Of a stretch of DNA of 36,624 bases, positions 1 to 11,081 are shown piece by piece. Source of the stretch: an uncultured Anaerolineales bacterium (lineage in GTDB: Bacteria; Chloroflexota; Anaerolineae; Anaerolineales; UBA4823); contig CALFWB010000090.1 in the NCBI GenBank assembly GCA_937928795.1, forward strand, positions 1 through 36,624, given 5' to 3'. Under the pieces are notes generated by a model. That model was given only the letters and a program-made list of their open reading frames with translations, was not told the origin of the DNA and made no database searches. Both the position numbers and the translations under genes were made by a program. The first letter of the stretch is position 1, and every line of letters starts with the position of its first letter.

Positions 1-16
1 GCCACTCACCTGCCAT
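1..16 (-). CDS. hsdS: Type I restriction specificity subunit HsdS, first codons only (partial)
   Basis: Only the first five codons are in the window: an ATG at 16-14 reads M-A-G-E-W up to the edge. MAGEW-type N-termini are common in HsdS proteins, and the position directly downstream of hsdM and fic on the same strand is where hsdS is expected. HsdS would carry the target recognition domains that direct the HsdM methyltransferase and the HsdR nuclease. It overlaps the end of the tiny ORF at 6-104 in another frame, which suggests translational coupling. The call rests on five residues and on context; sequence beyond position 1 would settle it. Confidence 0.5.
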
Positions 17-104
17 AGCCGTGCTCCTCCAGGTTATTGGCAATAGCAGCGTTGCGATTTGCGGTCTCGGTTTTCCGTTTGTTCAAGCCCTTGGACATCA
101 TCAT
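6..104 (-). CDS. Tiny 32-residue ORF between fic and hsdS, resembling the tail of HsdM
   Basis: A 32-codon ORF begins at a run of three ATG codons (104-96) whose first ATG overlaps the fic stop in an ATGA (104-101). It ends in TGA at 8-6, inside the start of the probable hsdS. The N-terminal half is basic and the C-terminal half reads AIANNLEEHGYGR. That ending resembles the usual last residues of HsdM proteins (the HsdM here ends [11 protein letters not shown]). The tight coupling on both sides argues that it is translated. It could be a relic of an hsdM 3' end left when fic entered the operon, a functional small subunit, or just a spacer. I know of no assigned function. Confidence 0.5.
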   Translation of the reverse strand: MMMSKGLNKRKTETANRNAAIANNLEEHGYGR

Positions 105-1279
105 GGCTGCGCCTCCTCGGGTTCTTCGAACAACTTAAGATACGGCTCGAAGCGAAAGCGTCGGTTGCGGGCGTAGCCGGTAATCTCCTTGAGCAGACCT
201 ATTTCCACCAGGCGCCTGACGAGGTTGTTGGCGCCCGCCTGGGTGATGCCCAGCCAATCGCGCACGGTGGCGACCGTGATGATGGGCCGCTCGAAGAGCC
301 TTTCCATAATTCGATGGCCATTAGCGGCGGCGCGACCGAAGCGCTCGGTGATTTTGGCGCGGTACTCTTCGCGCATGCGCAGGATGGCCGCAGCGGTTCG
401 GGTCGCTTCTTCGCTCACGACGATGACGCCGCGCAGGAAGTACTCGAGCCAGCCCTCCCAGTCGCCCACATCGCGCACGGCTTGCAGACGTTCGTAATAC
501 TCGACGCGGTGGCGTTTGAAGTAGTGCGAGAGATAGAGCACCGGCTTGGCGAGCAGCCCCTTTTCCGTGAGCAGAAAGGTGATGAGCAGCCGCCCAATGC
601 GACCGTTGCCATCCAGAAACGGGTGGATGGTTTCGAACTGGGCGTGTGCCAGTCCGACGCGAATCAGTGCCGGCATGTCGTCTTGCGTGTGGAGGAACCG
701 CTCCAGGTCAGCCAGCGCCTGGGGTACCTCATGGGGCGGAGGCGGGACAAAAGTCGCTTCGGAAAGCGTGCATCCTGCAGGACCGATCCAATTCTGACTG
801 GTTCGCAGTTCGCCCGGGGTGAGTTGCCCACCGCGAACGCCACGCATCAATTCGGCATGGATTTCTTTGATGAGGCGCACTGAGACCGGTAGCATGGCGA
901 GTCGCTCCAAGCCGTAGTTCATCGCACGCACATAGTTGATGACCTCGTTGACGTCGCCGGGCGTGTCGGGGTCAAAAAGTCTCGCCTCAGCTGCCAGCAG
1001 GTTTTGCAACGAGCTTTGCGTGCCCTCGATCTGACTGGAGAGCACGGCCTCTTTGCGCACATACATGAACACGAAGAGGTCAGGATTGGGCAAGGTCAGT
1101 ATGGCGCCGTCAAGCCGGCCCAAGGCGTAGTCAGCTTGGGAAAGCAGCGTCTGCAGGGAACCGCTTACCTTAACCGGTGGGTTGGGTGGTAACGGCTTGG
1201 GGATAAAAGCACGGTAGCCATGCGGCTGGCGGACGTAAACACCTGCGCGCTGCTCTTTGTTATAGCCTGCGTTTATCAT
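101..1279 (-). CDS. Fic family protein (probable AMP transferase) with C-terminal winged helix
   Basis: This 392-residue protein has the Fic core motif HPFLDGNGRIGR at residues 219-230, with the catalytic His and the phosphate-binding GNGR loop intact. An inhibitory-helix motif of the (S/T)xxxE(G/N) type, SSQIEG, sits at residues 81-86 ahead of the core, as in class II Fic proteins, so the enzyme is probably autoinhibited. Residues about 305-375 look like a winged helix-turn-helix, giving the common Fic_N/Fic/wHTH architecture. Such enzymes transfer AMP (or another nucleotide part) to a protein hydroxyl; the target here is unknown. The start ATG at 1279 is preceded by GGAGAG. It lies between hsdM (76 bp upstream) and hsdS, so it is probably co-expressed with the type I R-M system. 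Confidence 0.93.
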   Translation of the reverse strand: MINAGYNKEQRAGVYVRQPHGYRAFIPKPLPPNPPVKVSGSLQTLLSQADYALGRLDGAILTLPNPDLFVFMYVRKEAVLSSQIEGTQSSLQNLLAAEARLFDPDTPGDVNEVINYVRAMNYGLERLAMLPVSVRLIKEIHAELMRGVRGGQLTPGELRTSQNWIGPAGCTLSEATFVPPPPHEVPQALADLERFLHTQDDMPALIRVGLAHAQFETIHPFLDGNGRIGRLLITFLLTEKGLLAKPVLYLSHYFKRHRVEYYERLQAVRDVGDWEGWLEYFLRGVIVVSEEATRTAAAILRMREEYRAKITERFGRAAANGHRIMERLFERPIITVATVRDWLGITQAGANNLVRRLVEIGLLKEITGYARNRRFRFEPYLKLFEEPEEAQP

Positions 1280-1355
1280 GGCACCAAAAACTCTCCATGT
1301 TCAACAGTGCGTTTACTATGAAGGCAGTCTTTCTCTGCAATAAACGGTACGTTCA

Positions 1356-2915
1356 TCAGAAGCCTAGCTCCCGGATATTCCGCCAAATCGCCTCATCCAG
1401 CTTTATGGCCTCGGCCTGCTGCTCGCGCAGTTTTGCCACCAGCCGCGCCATCTTCTCCTCGAAGGGTTCGTTATCCTCTTCTCTAGGGGCCGCGCCCACG
1501 TAACGCCCTGGCGTCAACACGTAATTATGCTTCCGAATCTCCTCTAGTGAGGCCGATTTGCAGAAACCGGGCACATCGGCGTAATTGGCATCCCCTGCGT
1601 GCCAGGCGTGGTAGGTATCGGCAATCTTGCGGATGTCCTCATCGGTCAGTTCACGGTGGGTGCGGTCCACCATGCGCCCCATCTGACGGGCGTCAATGAA
1701 CAGCACCTGTCCACGGCGCGGCTCGCTCTTGCCCCGCCGCAGGAACCACAGGCAGGCGGGAATCTGGGTCGAGTAGAAAAGTTGCCCGGGCAAGGCGACC
1801 ATGCAATCCACCAGATCGTCTTCGATGATGCCACGGCGTATTTGGCCCTCGCCGGACTGATTGGACGACATGGAGCCATTGGCCAGCACAAAACCGGCCA
1901 CCCCGCCTGGCGCAAGGTGATAGATTATGTGCTGAACCCAGGCAAAGTTAGCGTTGCCGTTCGGCGGGATGCCGTACTTCCAGCGTTTGTCCTCGCGCAG
2001 GCGATCGCCGCCCCAGTCCGAAACATTGAACGGGGGATTGGCGAGGATATAGTCGGCGCGCAGGTCGGGAAAACGGTCATTGTGGAACGAGTCGCCTTGG
2101 GCAATCTGCCCCTCGATTCCGCGGATAGCCAGGTTCATTTTACACAGCCGCCAGGTGTTGTAATTCGATTCTTGGCCGTAAATGGAGATATCAGCCCTTG
2201 GACGGCTCGTTGCCCCACCCTTACGGCCCCCGTTGCCGTTACCGGTGGCATGAGCGCGGATGAAATTCATGGACTGAACAAACATTCCTCCTGAACCGCA
2301 GCAAGGGTCATACACCCGTCCGCGGTATGGCTCGATCATCTCCACCAGCAGTTTGACCACGCACTGCGGGGTGTAGAACTCGCCGCCTTTTTTGCCTTCG
2401 GCGCTGGCAAACTGCCCGAGGAAGTATTCATACACCCGCCCGAGGATATCCTTCTCGCGGGCGGCTTCATTGCCAACCTGAATGTTGGAGATCAGGTCGA
2501 TCAATTGTCCTAGGCGTTGCTTATCCAGCGCCGGGCGGGCGTACTCTTTGGGCAAGACGCCTTTCAAAGCCGAGTTATCGCGCTCAATGGCGATCATGGC
2601 ATCATCAATGATTTTGCCAATCTCGGGTTGACGGGCTTTTGCCTGAATCTCCTTCCAGCGCGCTTCAGCCGGTACCCAGAAGATGTTTTTGGCGCGGTAT
2701 TCATCCGGGTCTTCAGGGTCCGCGCCTTCGTCAAGCTCGTCCTCTAGTTGAGCATGATATTCCTCAAAAGCATCTGAGATGTACTTCAGGAAGATCAGCC
2801 CTAGCACAACGTGTTTGTATTCGGCAGCGTCCATGCTGCCGCGCAGAGCATCGGCGGCTGCCCACAATTCTCTCTCAAAGCCCAGAATTGCCCCATTGGT
2901 TTGTACGTTTACCAT
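1356..2915 (-). CDS. hsdM: Type I restriction-modification DNA methyltransferase subunit HsdM
   Basis: A 519-residue N6-adenine methyltransferase of normal HsdM length. It has the N-terminal helical HsdM domain (about 1-145), the SAM-binding motif DPCCGSGG at 203-210 and the catalytic NPPF at 293-296. The GQES and KMNLAIRGI segments typical of HsdM follow motif I. With HsdS it forms the modification complex that methylates adenines in a bipartite target; no HsdR is visible in the window. The start ATG is preceded by GGAGAAAGC. A Gly/Arg-rich stretch (about 223-240, around [10 protein letters not shown]) replaces a usually short loop and looks like a local low-complexity expansion. It heads the hsdM-fic-ORF-hsdS operon. 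Confidence 0.97.
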   Translation of the reverse strand: MVNVQTNGAILGFERELWAAADALRGSMDAAEYKHVVLGLIFLKYISDAFEEYHAQLEDELDEGADPEDPDEYRAKNIFWVPAEARWKEIQAKARQPEIGKIIDDAMIAIERDNSALKGVLPKEYARPALDKQRLGQLIDLISNIQVGNEAAREKDILGRVYEYFLGQFASAEGKKGGEFYTPQCVVKLLVEMIEPYRGRVYDPCCGSGGMFVQSMNFIRAHATGNGNGGRKGGATSRPRADISIYGQESNYNTWRLCKMNLAIRGIEGQIAQGDSFHNDRFPDLRADYILANPPFNVSDWGGDRLREDKRWKYGIPPNGNANFAWVQHIIYHLAPGGVAGFVLANGSMSSNQSGEGQIRRGIIEDDLVDCMVALPGQLFYSTQIPACLWFLRRGKSEPRRGQVLFIDARQMGRMVDRTHRELTDEDIRKIADTYHAWHAGDANYADVPGFCKSASLEEIRKHNYVLTPGRYVGAAPREEDNEPFEEKMARLVAKLREQQAEAIKLDEAIWRNIRELGF

Positions 2916-2957
2916 GCTTTCTCCGTTGGACGAATCAATTCACCCGCTTTTTTATTC

Positions 2958-2963
2958 ATTATA
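2958..2963 (-). promoter_or_regulatory. Candidate -10 element for the hsdM operon
   Basis: On the minus strand the hexamer TATAAT lies 42 bp before the hsdM start codon. No convincing -35 hexamer is seen 16-18 bp upstream, so this is a one-element prediction. Its position in the only gap between the polysaccharide unit and hsdM fits a separate promoter for the restriction-modification operon. Confidence 0.4.
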
Positions 2964-2991
2964 AACCGTCGCAGTTTGTTTGATGCACCCT

Positions 2992-3052
2992 CAAGAGCTG
3001 TTGTTATATTGGCTCTGTAGGACAACTCCTAGAAGTTGTCCTACAGCTCTTG
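2992..3052. repeat. Nested inverted repeat between the PAPS synthetase gene and hsdM
   Basis: A perfect 13-bp stem, CTGTAGGACAACT (3015-3027) and AGTTGTCCTACAG (3034-3046), has a 6-nt loop. An outer 9-bp pair, CAAGAGCTG (2992-3000) and CAGCTCTTG (3044-3052), shares the CAG at 3044-3046 with the inner stem, so the two pairings compete or form a bulged compound hairpin. It starts 44 bp after the PAPS synthetase stop and could act as a terminator, but no T-run follows on either strand. A dispersed REP-type element is at least as likely. Confidence 0.7.
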
Positions 3053-3095
3053 CGCTCGAAGGGATGGGAAGCGCGAGACAAATCTCTGTATCACA

Positions 3096-5914
<2,819 letters not shown>

Positions 5915-5922
5915 GGACTAGA

Positions 5923-6618
5923 CTAAACTTTTTGCTGAAGCAAAATTTCGGCTAGTAAAAAGTCAAGTTGGCTGTCAATGTTCACCGAGCGCTCTTGCGG
6001 CATAATGTAGGGGCGGGAAATCTTTCCCACCATGCTGTTCTGTACCATCACCACCTCACGGCGTACTGCATAGATGGCGCCGTTTCGGATATAAACGGGT
6101 GGCAAATCCTGCCGGCGTTGGAGTTCTTTTTCTTCTCGGATGGGTAGCTCAACGAGACGATCGTCAATAATCCAACGCATCCGTGCCGGATGATAGGCAC
6201 CAACATCGCAAACGCTGATCACCGAGTCGGCTTGGGTGGCGATCAATTTGTCAATTGCAGCATCAATATCTTGCGCCAAGCGAAAGGGCGTGGTGGGTTG
6301 TAGGAGAACGACAATGTCGTATACTAATCCTTTCAACCGCTCCATCTCGCGCACTGCGTGTTGCACAACCGGCAGACTGGGTGCGTCATCAGTGGAGAGT
6401 TCTGCCGGACGCACAAAAGGAGTTGGTGCGCCGTATTGACGGGCAATCCTTAAGATTTCCTCGTCTTCGGAAGAGACAAGGTAGTCCGTTAATCGTCGGC
6501 TAGCTTGCGCTGCCGCAATGGTGTAAGCTAATAAGGGTTTGCCACCAAGTATGGCAATATTCTTACGCGGCACCGATTTCGAGCCACCGCGGGCAGGAAT
6601 GACACCTAATGCTTTCAT
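5923..6618 (-). CDS. CMP-nonulosonate (acylneuraminate) cytidylyltransferase, NeuA-like
   Basis: A 231-residue protein with the N-terminal CTP-binding signature of the acylneuraminate cytidylyltransferase family (VIPARGGSKSVPRKNI, residues 6-21) and the VVLLQPTTPFR segment. Length fits the single-domain enzymes, which lack the C-terminal hydrolase domain of longer NeuA proteins. It should activate a 3-deoxy-2-keto sugar acid (sialic, Kdn, legionaminic, pseudaminic or similar) as its CMP derivative. Its start overlaps the NeuB-like stop in an ATGA (6618-6615), so the pair is almost certainly co-translated. The exact sugar is not readable from sequence. Confidence 0.92.
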   Translation of the reverse strand: MKALGVIPARGGSKSVPRKNIAILGGKPLLAYTIAAAQASRRLTDYLVSSEDEEILRIARQYGAPTPFVRPAELSTDDAPSLPVVQHAVREMERLKGLVYDIVVLLQPTTPFRLAQDIDAAIDKLIATQADSVISVCDVGAYHPARMRWIIDDRLVELPIREEKELQRRQDLPPVYIRNGAIYAVRREVVMVQNSMVGKISRPYIMPQERSVNIDSQLDFLLAEILLQQKV

Positions 6619-7571
6619 TCAAAAACCTTTTTCTCTTCCCAGTTATAGATGATCTCGTTTCCCACTTTGCTGGCAAAACGGCCGCGATAATAATCCCGAT
6701 TCAGCCATTCGACCTCGCTCAATGGACGGTTGGCAAGGCCGATCATTTGATGGTATTCAGGTATCTCTTTCGCTACATAAAGGCGCAATTCCTCCTGACT
6801 CAGGCGACTGAATTCTACCAAAGCCATCAATTCTGTAAAGCGAATAGATACCGGACCATCTTTGGTTCTCTCGGCCGGCAGGATCGTGAAATGGCGCTCA
6901 ATGACATCCGCGCCGTAGGCCATGGCTGCAATCGAGGCTTTGATCCCATCTCTTTCTACTAGAGTATGATCGCTAAAACCTACCGAAGGGGTAAAACGGC
7001 GCAGATAATCCAAACGCGCCAAGTGGAGCTCATTCAAGGGTGTTGGATAAATGGTAACGGCATGTAAAAAGGTGAAAGAATGCCCCTCCATCACTTTGGC
7101 GGCCGTCTCGATTTCCTCATCGAGCGTTGCGCCGGTCGAGATATACAGATGGGGGAAGCGCACCTTCAACTCGCGCAACATCGGATAGCTAGCGCAATCA
7201 TAACTGGCTACCTTAACGGCATCCCAACCTAGACTGGCGAGGAAGGGGATGCGCGAGCGGGTGAAGACGGTCGTTAGGGGCTTAATGCCCGCCTTTTGAC
7301 ACTCTTCCGCAAAACGCCAATGCATCTCGTCGGTTAAGTCCATGGGCTTTAGACGCTCGTATTCGGGTCGATAAGGGCGTTTGATCGCCACCTGACGACC
7401 ATTCTCCCACCTTCCTTCTTCGAAGCGTTCACGGAAAGTGAGTTCATCCGCCAACATGGACTGCACCTTGCAATAGGTTGCGCCTGCCTGCGCAGCCGCC
7501 CAGACCATATCTTTGAGGATTTCCCAATCCCCTAAATGATTTTGACAACATTCGGCAATAATTGTACGCAT
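6615..7571 (-). CDS. N-acetylneuraminate synthase-family protein with shortened C-terminus (NeuB paralogue 1)
   Basis: A 318-residue NeuB-type aldolase, which condenses phosphoenolpyruvate with a six-carbon sugar. The TIM-barrel segments IIAECCQNHLGD near the N-terminus, YISTGAT and GFSDHT are recognisable. The usual C-terminal SAF (antifreeze-like) domain appears to stop early: only a short piece around RGRFASKVGNEIIYNW remains, against a full domain in the paralogue at 20887-21954. The start ATG follows GGAGG. Upstream by 20 bp is a HAD phosphatase and downstream, overlapping, is NeuA. The set HAD-NeuB-NeuA suggests a route through a phosphorylated nonulosonate (Kdn-9-P or Neu5Ac-9-P type), which is inference. 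Confidence 0.88.
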   Translation of the reverse strand: MRTIIAECCQNHLGDWEILKDMVWAAAQAGATYCKVQSMLADELTFRERFEEGRWENGRQVAIKRPYRPEYERLKPMDLTDEMHWRFAEECQKAGIKPLTTVFTRSRIPFLASLGWDAVKVASYDCASYPMLRELKVRFPHLYISTGATLDEEIETAAKVMEGHSFTFLHAVTIYPTPLNELHLARLDYLRRFTPSVGFSDHTLVERDGIKASIAAMAYGADVIERHFTILPAERTKDGPVSIRFTELMALVEFSRLSQEELRLYVAKEIPEYHQMIGLANRPLSEVEWLNRDYYRGRFASKVGNEIIYNWEEKKVFE

Positions 7572-7591
7572 ACGCCTCCAAAAATAACAAG

Positions 7592-8272
7592 TTATTCCAA
7601 AAACAGAGCCAAAAGACTCTCTATCTCATCAATCACAAAATCCGCCCTGCTTGCTTCTAAAATGGTGCGCGACTGAGTGCCAGATTTACCAATCGTAATT
7701 ACCCCTGCCTGGCGGCCTAAACGAATATCGGCAAGATCGTCTCCTACAAAAGCGACCTCCTGCTTCGTAACTTGCTCCTTCTGAAGGATATAATCTACAT
7801 GCGGTTTCCCCTTCGTAAATTTCCCCTTGGAGCCTAGGATTTCTTGAAAATATCTCCGAATGCCTAGATTTTGGGCAATCTGCTCAATTTCAGCCGCTTC
7901 TGCAGAACTAGAAACATATAACCGCAAGCCTTGTTCTGCCAACCTTCGCAGTGTATCCCTTGTCTCAGCCCGCAAAATCTCTCCATCGCACAGAGCTCTT
8001 AAGTTGAGAAGCGAAAACTGCCGACTCAACTCAACAAATTGTTCATCCCCTAAAGGAGGCAAGCGATGATCGGAAAGGATAGCATCAAATAACTGACGGC
8101 GAGGGATCCCAGAATGTCTGCGGTACGATTGAGCGACCGATTCGGGTGATAATCCCCAAGTTTGAGCAAACAACTGCCCAGCATTCTGGGCTTTAATCGA
8201 AAGCGAGTCGATCAAAGTGCCATCCCAATCGAATAAGATGACCTTCACGGATTTCAAAGATACTTTTCCCAT
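7592..8272 (-). CDS. HAD-superfamily phosphatase
   Basis: A 226-residue HAD hydrolase with motif I DWDGT (nucleophile Asp15, Asp17), a helical cap at about 25-100, a motif II/III region (SSSAEAAEI, then KGKPHVDYI) and motif IV GDDLADI. The capped architecture resembles phosphoglycolate-type or N-acylneuraminate-9-phosphatase enzymes and not the small capless KdsC type. Its position before NeuB and NeuA suggests dephosphorylation of a sugar-acid phosphate. The start is uncertain. The ATG at 8272 has AGAGGG directly against it and overlaps manC by 19 bp. A TTG at 8257 (codon 6) forms a TTGA overlap with the manC stop and has GGGA at better spacing. Confidence 0.88.
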   Translation of the reverse strand: MGKVSLKSVKVILFDWDGTLIDSLSIKAQNAGQLFAQTWGLSPESVAQSYRRHSGIPRRQLFDAILSDHRLPPLGDEQFVELSRQFSLLNLRALCDGEILRAETRDTLRRLAEQGLRLYVSSSAEAAEIEQIAQNLGIRRYFQEILGSKGKFTKGKPHVDYILQKEQVTKQEVAFVGDDLADIRLGRQAGVITIGKSGTQSRTILEASRADFVIDEIESLLALFLE

Positions 8273-9330
8273 CCCTCTGCAACGATTTGAGCTTGAAAGG
8301 CCTTAATCTCCTCCAAACGATCCTGTGGGCAAACGAGAACGACATCTCCCCACCGCACAACAGCCAAGCCATCCACGCCGAACAAACCGATCATCCCCTG
8401 GTCGGTGATTGCCAAATTTTGGTGCGCTTCGCGATCAACAATCACAGCGTTGGTGCGGTTTCCTGCATCATCGGTAGGCAACAATTTGCCTAGTGAGATC
8501 AAATTACCAATATCCAGTCGCTCAAACTCGCCCTGCACGGCAAGGAGTGAAGTCTCTTTTTCGAGAATCCCAACGTCAATGGAGATCGATGGCAACTCCC
8601 CAAATCTCTTGCGCAGCAACGCCGGGTTTGCCCAAATCTGTCGAAGGAGAGAATAGGCTTCAGGCAATTGACGCTCAAAGGCTTTGAGCAAAACGTTTAC
8701 CTTAGCAATTAAGCCTCCAGTATTCCACAACACTTTCCCCTGAGCGATTAGGCTTTTCGCCTCTGCTAAAGAGGGTTTTTCGATAAAGCGTTCAATTTCG
8801 TAGATGGTTGTATTCTCAAACGGGATTGAGTGGGCAATTTTCAAATAGCCATACTGCGGTGAGGGATCAATGGGGTTGATGCCCAATAAAACCAAGCGCT
8901 CAAATCGCCAGGCGGCTTTGATGCCCGAGCGAACAGCTTCTAACCACGGCTCAAGATCACGGAAAAGGTGATCGGACGGCAAGCTAACGATCACCGCATC
9001 GGGATCCTTTGCGCGAATACACAATGCAGCCCATCCCAAAGAAGCAGCCGTATTCCGCCCAATCGGTTCGAGCAACAATTGGTCAGGGCGAAGATCAGGT
9101 AGTTGTTGATTGAGGAGAGGCACATGGTGACGATTGGCACATACCCAAATGCTCTCTACTGATTCACCGATTTGCCTAGCACGCTCAAACGCCGCTTGAA
9201 TGAGTGTTTTTCCATGCGGTGCAAAGGGTAAGAACTGCTTTGGCAAGCCTTTGCGACTGAGCGGCCAAAGGCGGCTGCCCTCGCCACCCGCCAGTAAGAC
9301 AACTTGTACGTTCGGCAATTCTTCACTCAC
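8254..9330 (-). CDS. manC: Mannose-1-phosphate guanylyltransferase
   Basis: A 358-residue nucleotidyltransferase with the family signature GGEGSRLWPLSRKGLPKQF at residues 15-33, plus SLPSDHLF, YGYLKI, FIEKP and WNTGG. It makes GDP-mannose from GTP and mannose-1-phosphate. It is the short form without the fused phosphomannose isomerase domain. The start is GTG at 9330, overlapping the upstream stop in a GTGA (9330-9327). No Shine-Dalgarno is apparent, so translation is probably coupled to the dehydrogenase. GDP-mannose would serve mannosyltransferases and, through a dehydratase not seen in the window, the GDP-fucose-synthase-like enzyme at 27801-28811. Confidence 0.95.
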   Translation of the reverse strand: MSEELPNVQVVLLAGGEGSRLWPLSRKGLPKQFLPFAPHGKTLIQAAFERARQIGESVESIWVCANRHHVPLLNQQLPDLRPDQLLLEPIGRNTAASLGWAALCIRAKDPDAVIVSLPSDHLFRDLEPWLEAVRSGIKAAWRFERLVLLGINPIDPSPQYGYLKIAHSIPFENTTIYEIERFIEKPSLAEAKSLIAQGKVLWNTGGLIAKVNVLLKAFERQLPEAYSLLRQIWANPALLRKRFGELPSISIDVGILEKETSLLAVQGEFERLDIGNLISLGKLLPTDDAGNRTNAVIVDREAHQNLAITDQGMIGLFGVDGLAVVRWGDVVLVCPQDRLEEIKAFQAQIVAEGWEKYL

Positions 9331-11081
9331 GGGCTGGAGGTCTCATCAGTAGTAGAATGCCAGCCGTAATCTTGGCTAAGCGTGCTGTAGAAAACCCCTT
9401 CACAACGGCCGGCATCATCGGGGCGGAAGATATGCCAACCATCGATCAACAAGGCCGGCTTACGCGTTGTCTCTAACAGGGGGTATAAATTCCAGTCTTC
9501 GTAAGAGGGATGATTGTTCATGATGAAAATACAATCGGCCCCGCGAAAACCCTCCGAGACGGTGCAAGGTTGTACGCCGGGAACGGCTTGGAGAGCTTGG
9601 GGTTGAATCACCGGATCATAACCCCGAATTGTTACACCAGCCTGGTGCAGATAGCGCACCAATTCCAATGTGCTCGAATCGCGCATATCGGAGGTCTCAG
9701 GCCAACCCTTGAAGGCAAAACCCACTACAAAAACAATGGTTTCACTGGGATTGCGCTTTGTGGACTGGCAAAAACGTTGGAATTTACGAAACACATGGTA
9801 GGGCATATATTCGTTGACCAACCGACTGCGCCCCAAGATGGTTGGTTCTAACCCTTTCGCAATGGCTGTAGAACGCAGCAGGTAGGGGTCTTTCTTAAGG
9901 CACACGCCACCAACCCCTGGGCTGGGCAAGGGGATCGGATCGCGTGGATAGCCTTCATTTGCAGCTTGAATCACCTCAAAGGCATCCAGTCCATATTGCT
10001 CGCACACCAAAGCCACTTCATTAGCAAAGGAAAAAATGGTGTCACGAAAGGCATTATTAACCAATTTGACCATCTCGGCCGCTTCGAGGGAATTCAGATT
10101 GATAATCATCGGGGTCATTTCGCGGAAAAGAGCTGTAGCCACTTCTGCGCCTAAGGGGTCTAAAGAGCCGATAATTTGAGGCAGCGTGCGCAGCTCCTTG
10201 AGTGCTTTGCCGGCGATTGTGCGCTCAGGGGCAAAGACAAGCGAAAAGTCTTTGCCGCCCTTCAAGCCAGACACTTCTTCGAGCCAAGGAAGGCAGTAAT
10301 TTCGCGTTGTTCCGACCGGCACAGTGGAGCGCAGGATGACGGTATCCCCAACCTTGAGGAGTTTTCCAACTTGATGACAAGCTTCCTCGACATCGTCTAA
10401 AACAGGCTGATGATGCTGATCGACCGGTGTGCCTACCGAGATGATATAAATATCGCACTCTTTTTCGGGTAACGAGCGGTCAACAAACAAACGTTTTCCG
10501 ATCAAGTAGCGCACCTGATTCGCCAATCCGGACTCGTAAAAATGAGGAATACCTTGCTTTAGCGAGGCAACCACCGCCTCTTGTTCGTCCACACCATAGA
10601 CGGTAAAGCCAATATCGGCAAGCACGGCGGCCAAAGTCAAACCCACAAAGCCTAAACCTAAAATGGCGACCTTTTTGGTCTTAATGTCAGCCTGTTGTAA
10701 TAAGCTGATGAAAGACACCACATCCACCACCCGGTTTTCCTCGTCAACGACCACAATCTTGCCAGCGCCGCGATCTAACATGCGTGTACTATTCTTAATC
10801 GTTTGCATGACTTCCTCGAGCATCATTGGCTGGGAGTGATTACGCACGGCAATCGGATCAACCGACATGATGGAGCGAAGCGGCTCGTCTAGGCTGACGC
10901 CATGCAGGATCGCCGAGCGGATATCGCCATCCGTAACCACCCCGATTAGATGGCGATCATCATCCACAACGACGGCAATCCCCGAAAGCCCGACCAAATG
11001 AGGCGCTCTTTCGATCACCATCATCGCTTGGCGGATCGTTTGGTCAGCTTTAACAAATAAAGCATCGATATTTCTGGTCAT
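9327..11081 (-). CDS. CBS-domain pair fused to a WecC-type nucleotide-sugar dehydrogenase
   Basis: A 584-residue fusion. Residues about 5-130 form two CBS domains (first ending in GVVTDGDIRSAIL). Residues from about 137 are a UDP-ManNAc/UDP-GlcNAc 6-dehydrogenase of the WecC/WbpA group. The dehydrogenase carries GLGFVG at 142-147, APERTIAGKALKEL and the catalytic Cys (about 394) in GVGGVCLKKDPYLL. It would oxidise C6 of a UDP-N-acetylhexosamine to the uronic acid with NAD. CBS pairs bind adenine nucleotides, so allosteric control is likely. The CBS part resembles that of the PtmE-type nucleotidyltransferases of legionaminate pathways. I chose ATG 11081, preceded by GAGGAG; an in-frame TTG at 11120 would add 13 residues. 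Confidence 0.92.
   Translation of the reverse strand: MTRNIDALFVKADQTIRQAMMVIERAPHLVGLSGIAVVVDDDRHLIGVVTDGDIRSAILHGVSLDEPLRSIMSVDPIAVRNHSQPMMLEEVMQTIKNSTRMLDRGAGKIVVVDEENRVVDVVSFISLLQQADIKTKKVAILGLGFVGLTLAAVLADIGFTVYGVDEQEAVVASLKQGIPHFYESGLANQVRYLIGKRLFVDRSLPEKECDIYIISVGTPVDQHHQPVLDDVEEACHQVGKLLKVGDTVILRSTVPVGTTRNYCLPWLEEVSGLKGGKDFSLVFAPERTIAGKALKELRTLPQIIGSLDPLGAEVATALFREMTPMIINLNSLEAAEMVKLVNNAFRDTIFSFANEVALVCEQYGLDAFEVIQAANEGYPRDPIPLPSPGVGGVCLKKDPYLLRSTAIAKGLEPTILGRSRLVNEYMPYHVFRKFQRFCQSTKRNPSETIVFVVGFAFKGWPETSDMRDSSTLELVRYLHQAGVTIRGYDPVIQPQALQAVPGVQPCTVSEGFRGADCIFIMNNHPSYEDWNLYPLLETTRKPALLIDGWHIFRPDDAGRCEGVFYSTLSQDYGWHSTTDETSSP

Noticed and set aside
59-883. 274-codon open frame on the plus strand
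   Set aside because: It lies entirely opposite the fic gene, has no domain pattern and no ribosome binding site; it is a shadow of fic codon use.
1599-2294. 231-codon plus-strand frame opposite hsdM
   Set aside because: Antisense to the conserved SAM-binding and catalytic regions of hsdM; no recognisable motif.
7592-8272. Assignment of the HAD protein as KdsC (Kdo-8-phosphatase)
   Set aside because: KdsC is small and capless, while this protein has an extra helical cap domain and is about 226 residues.
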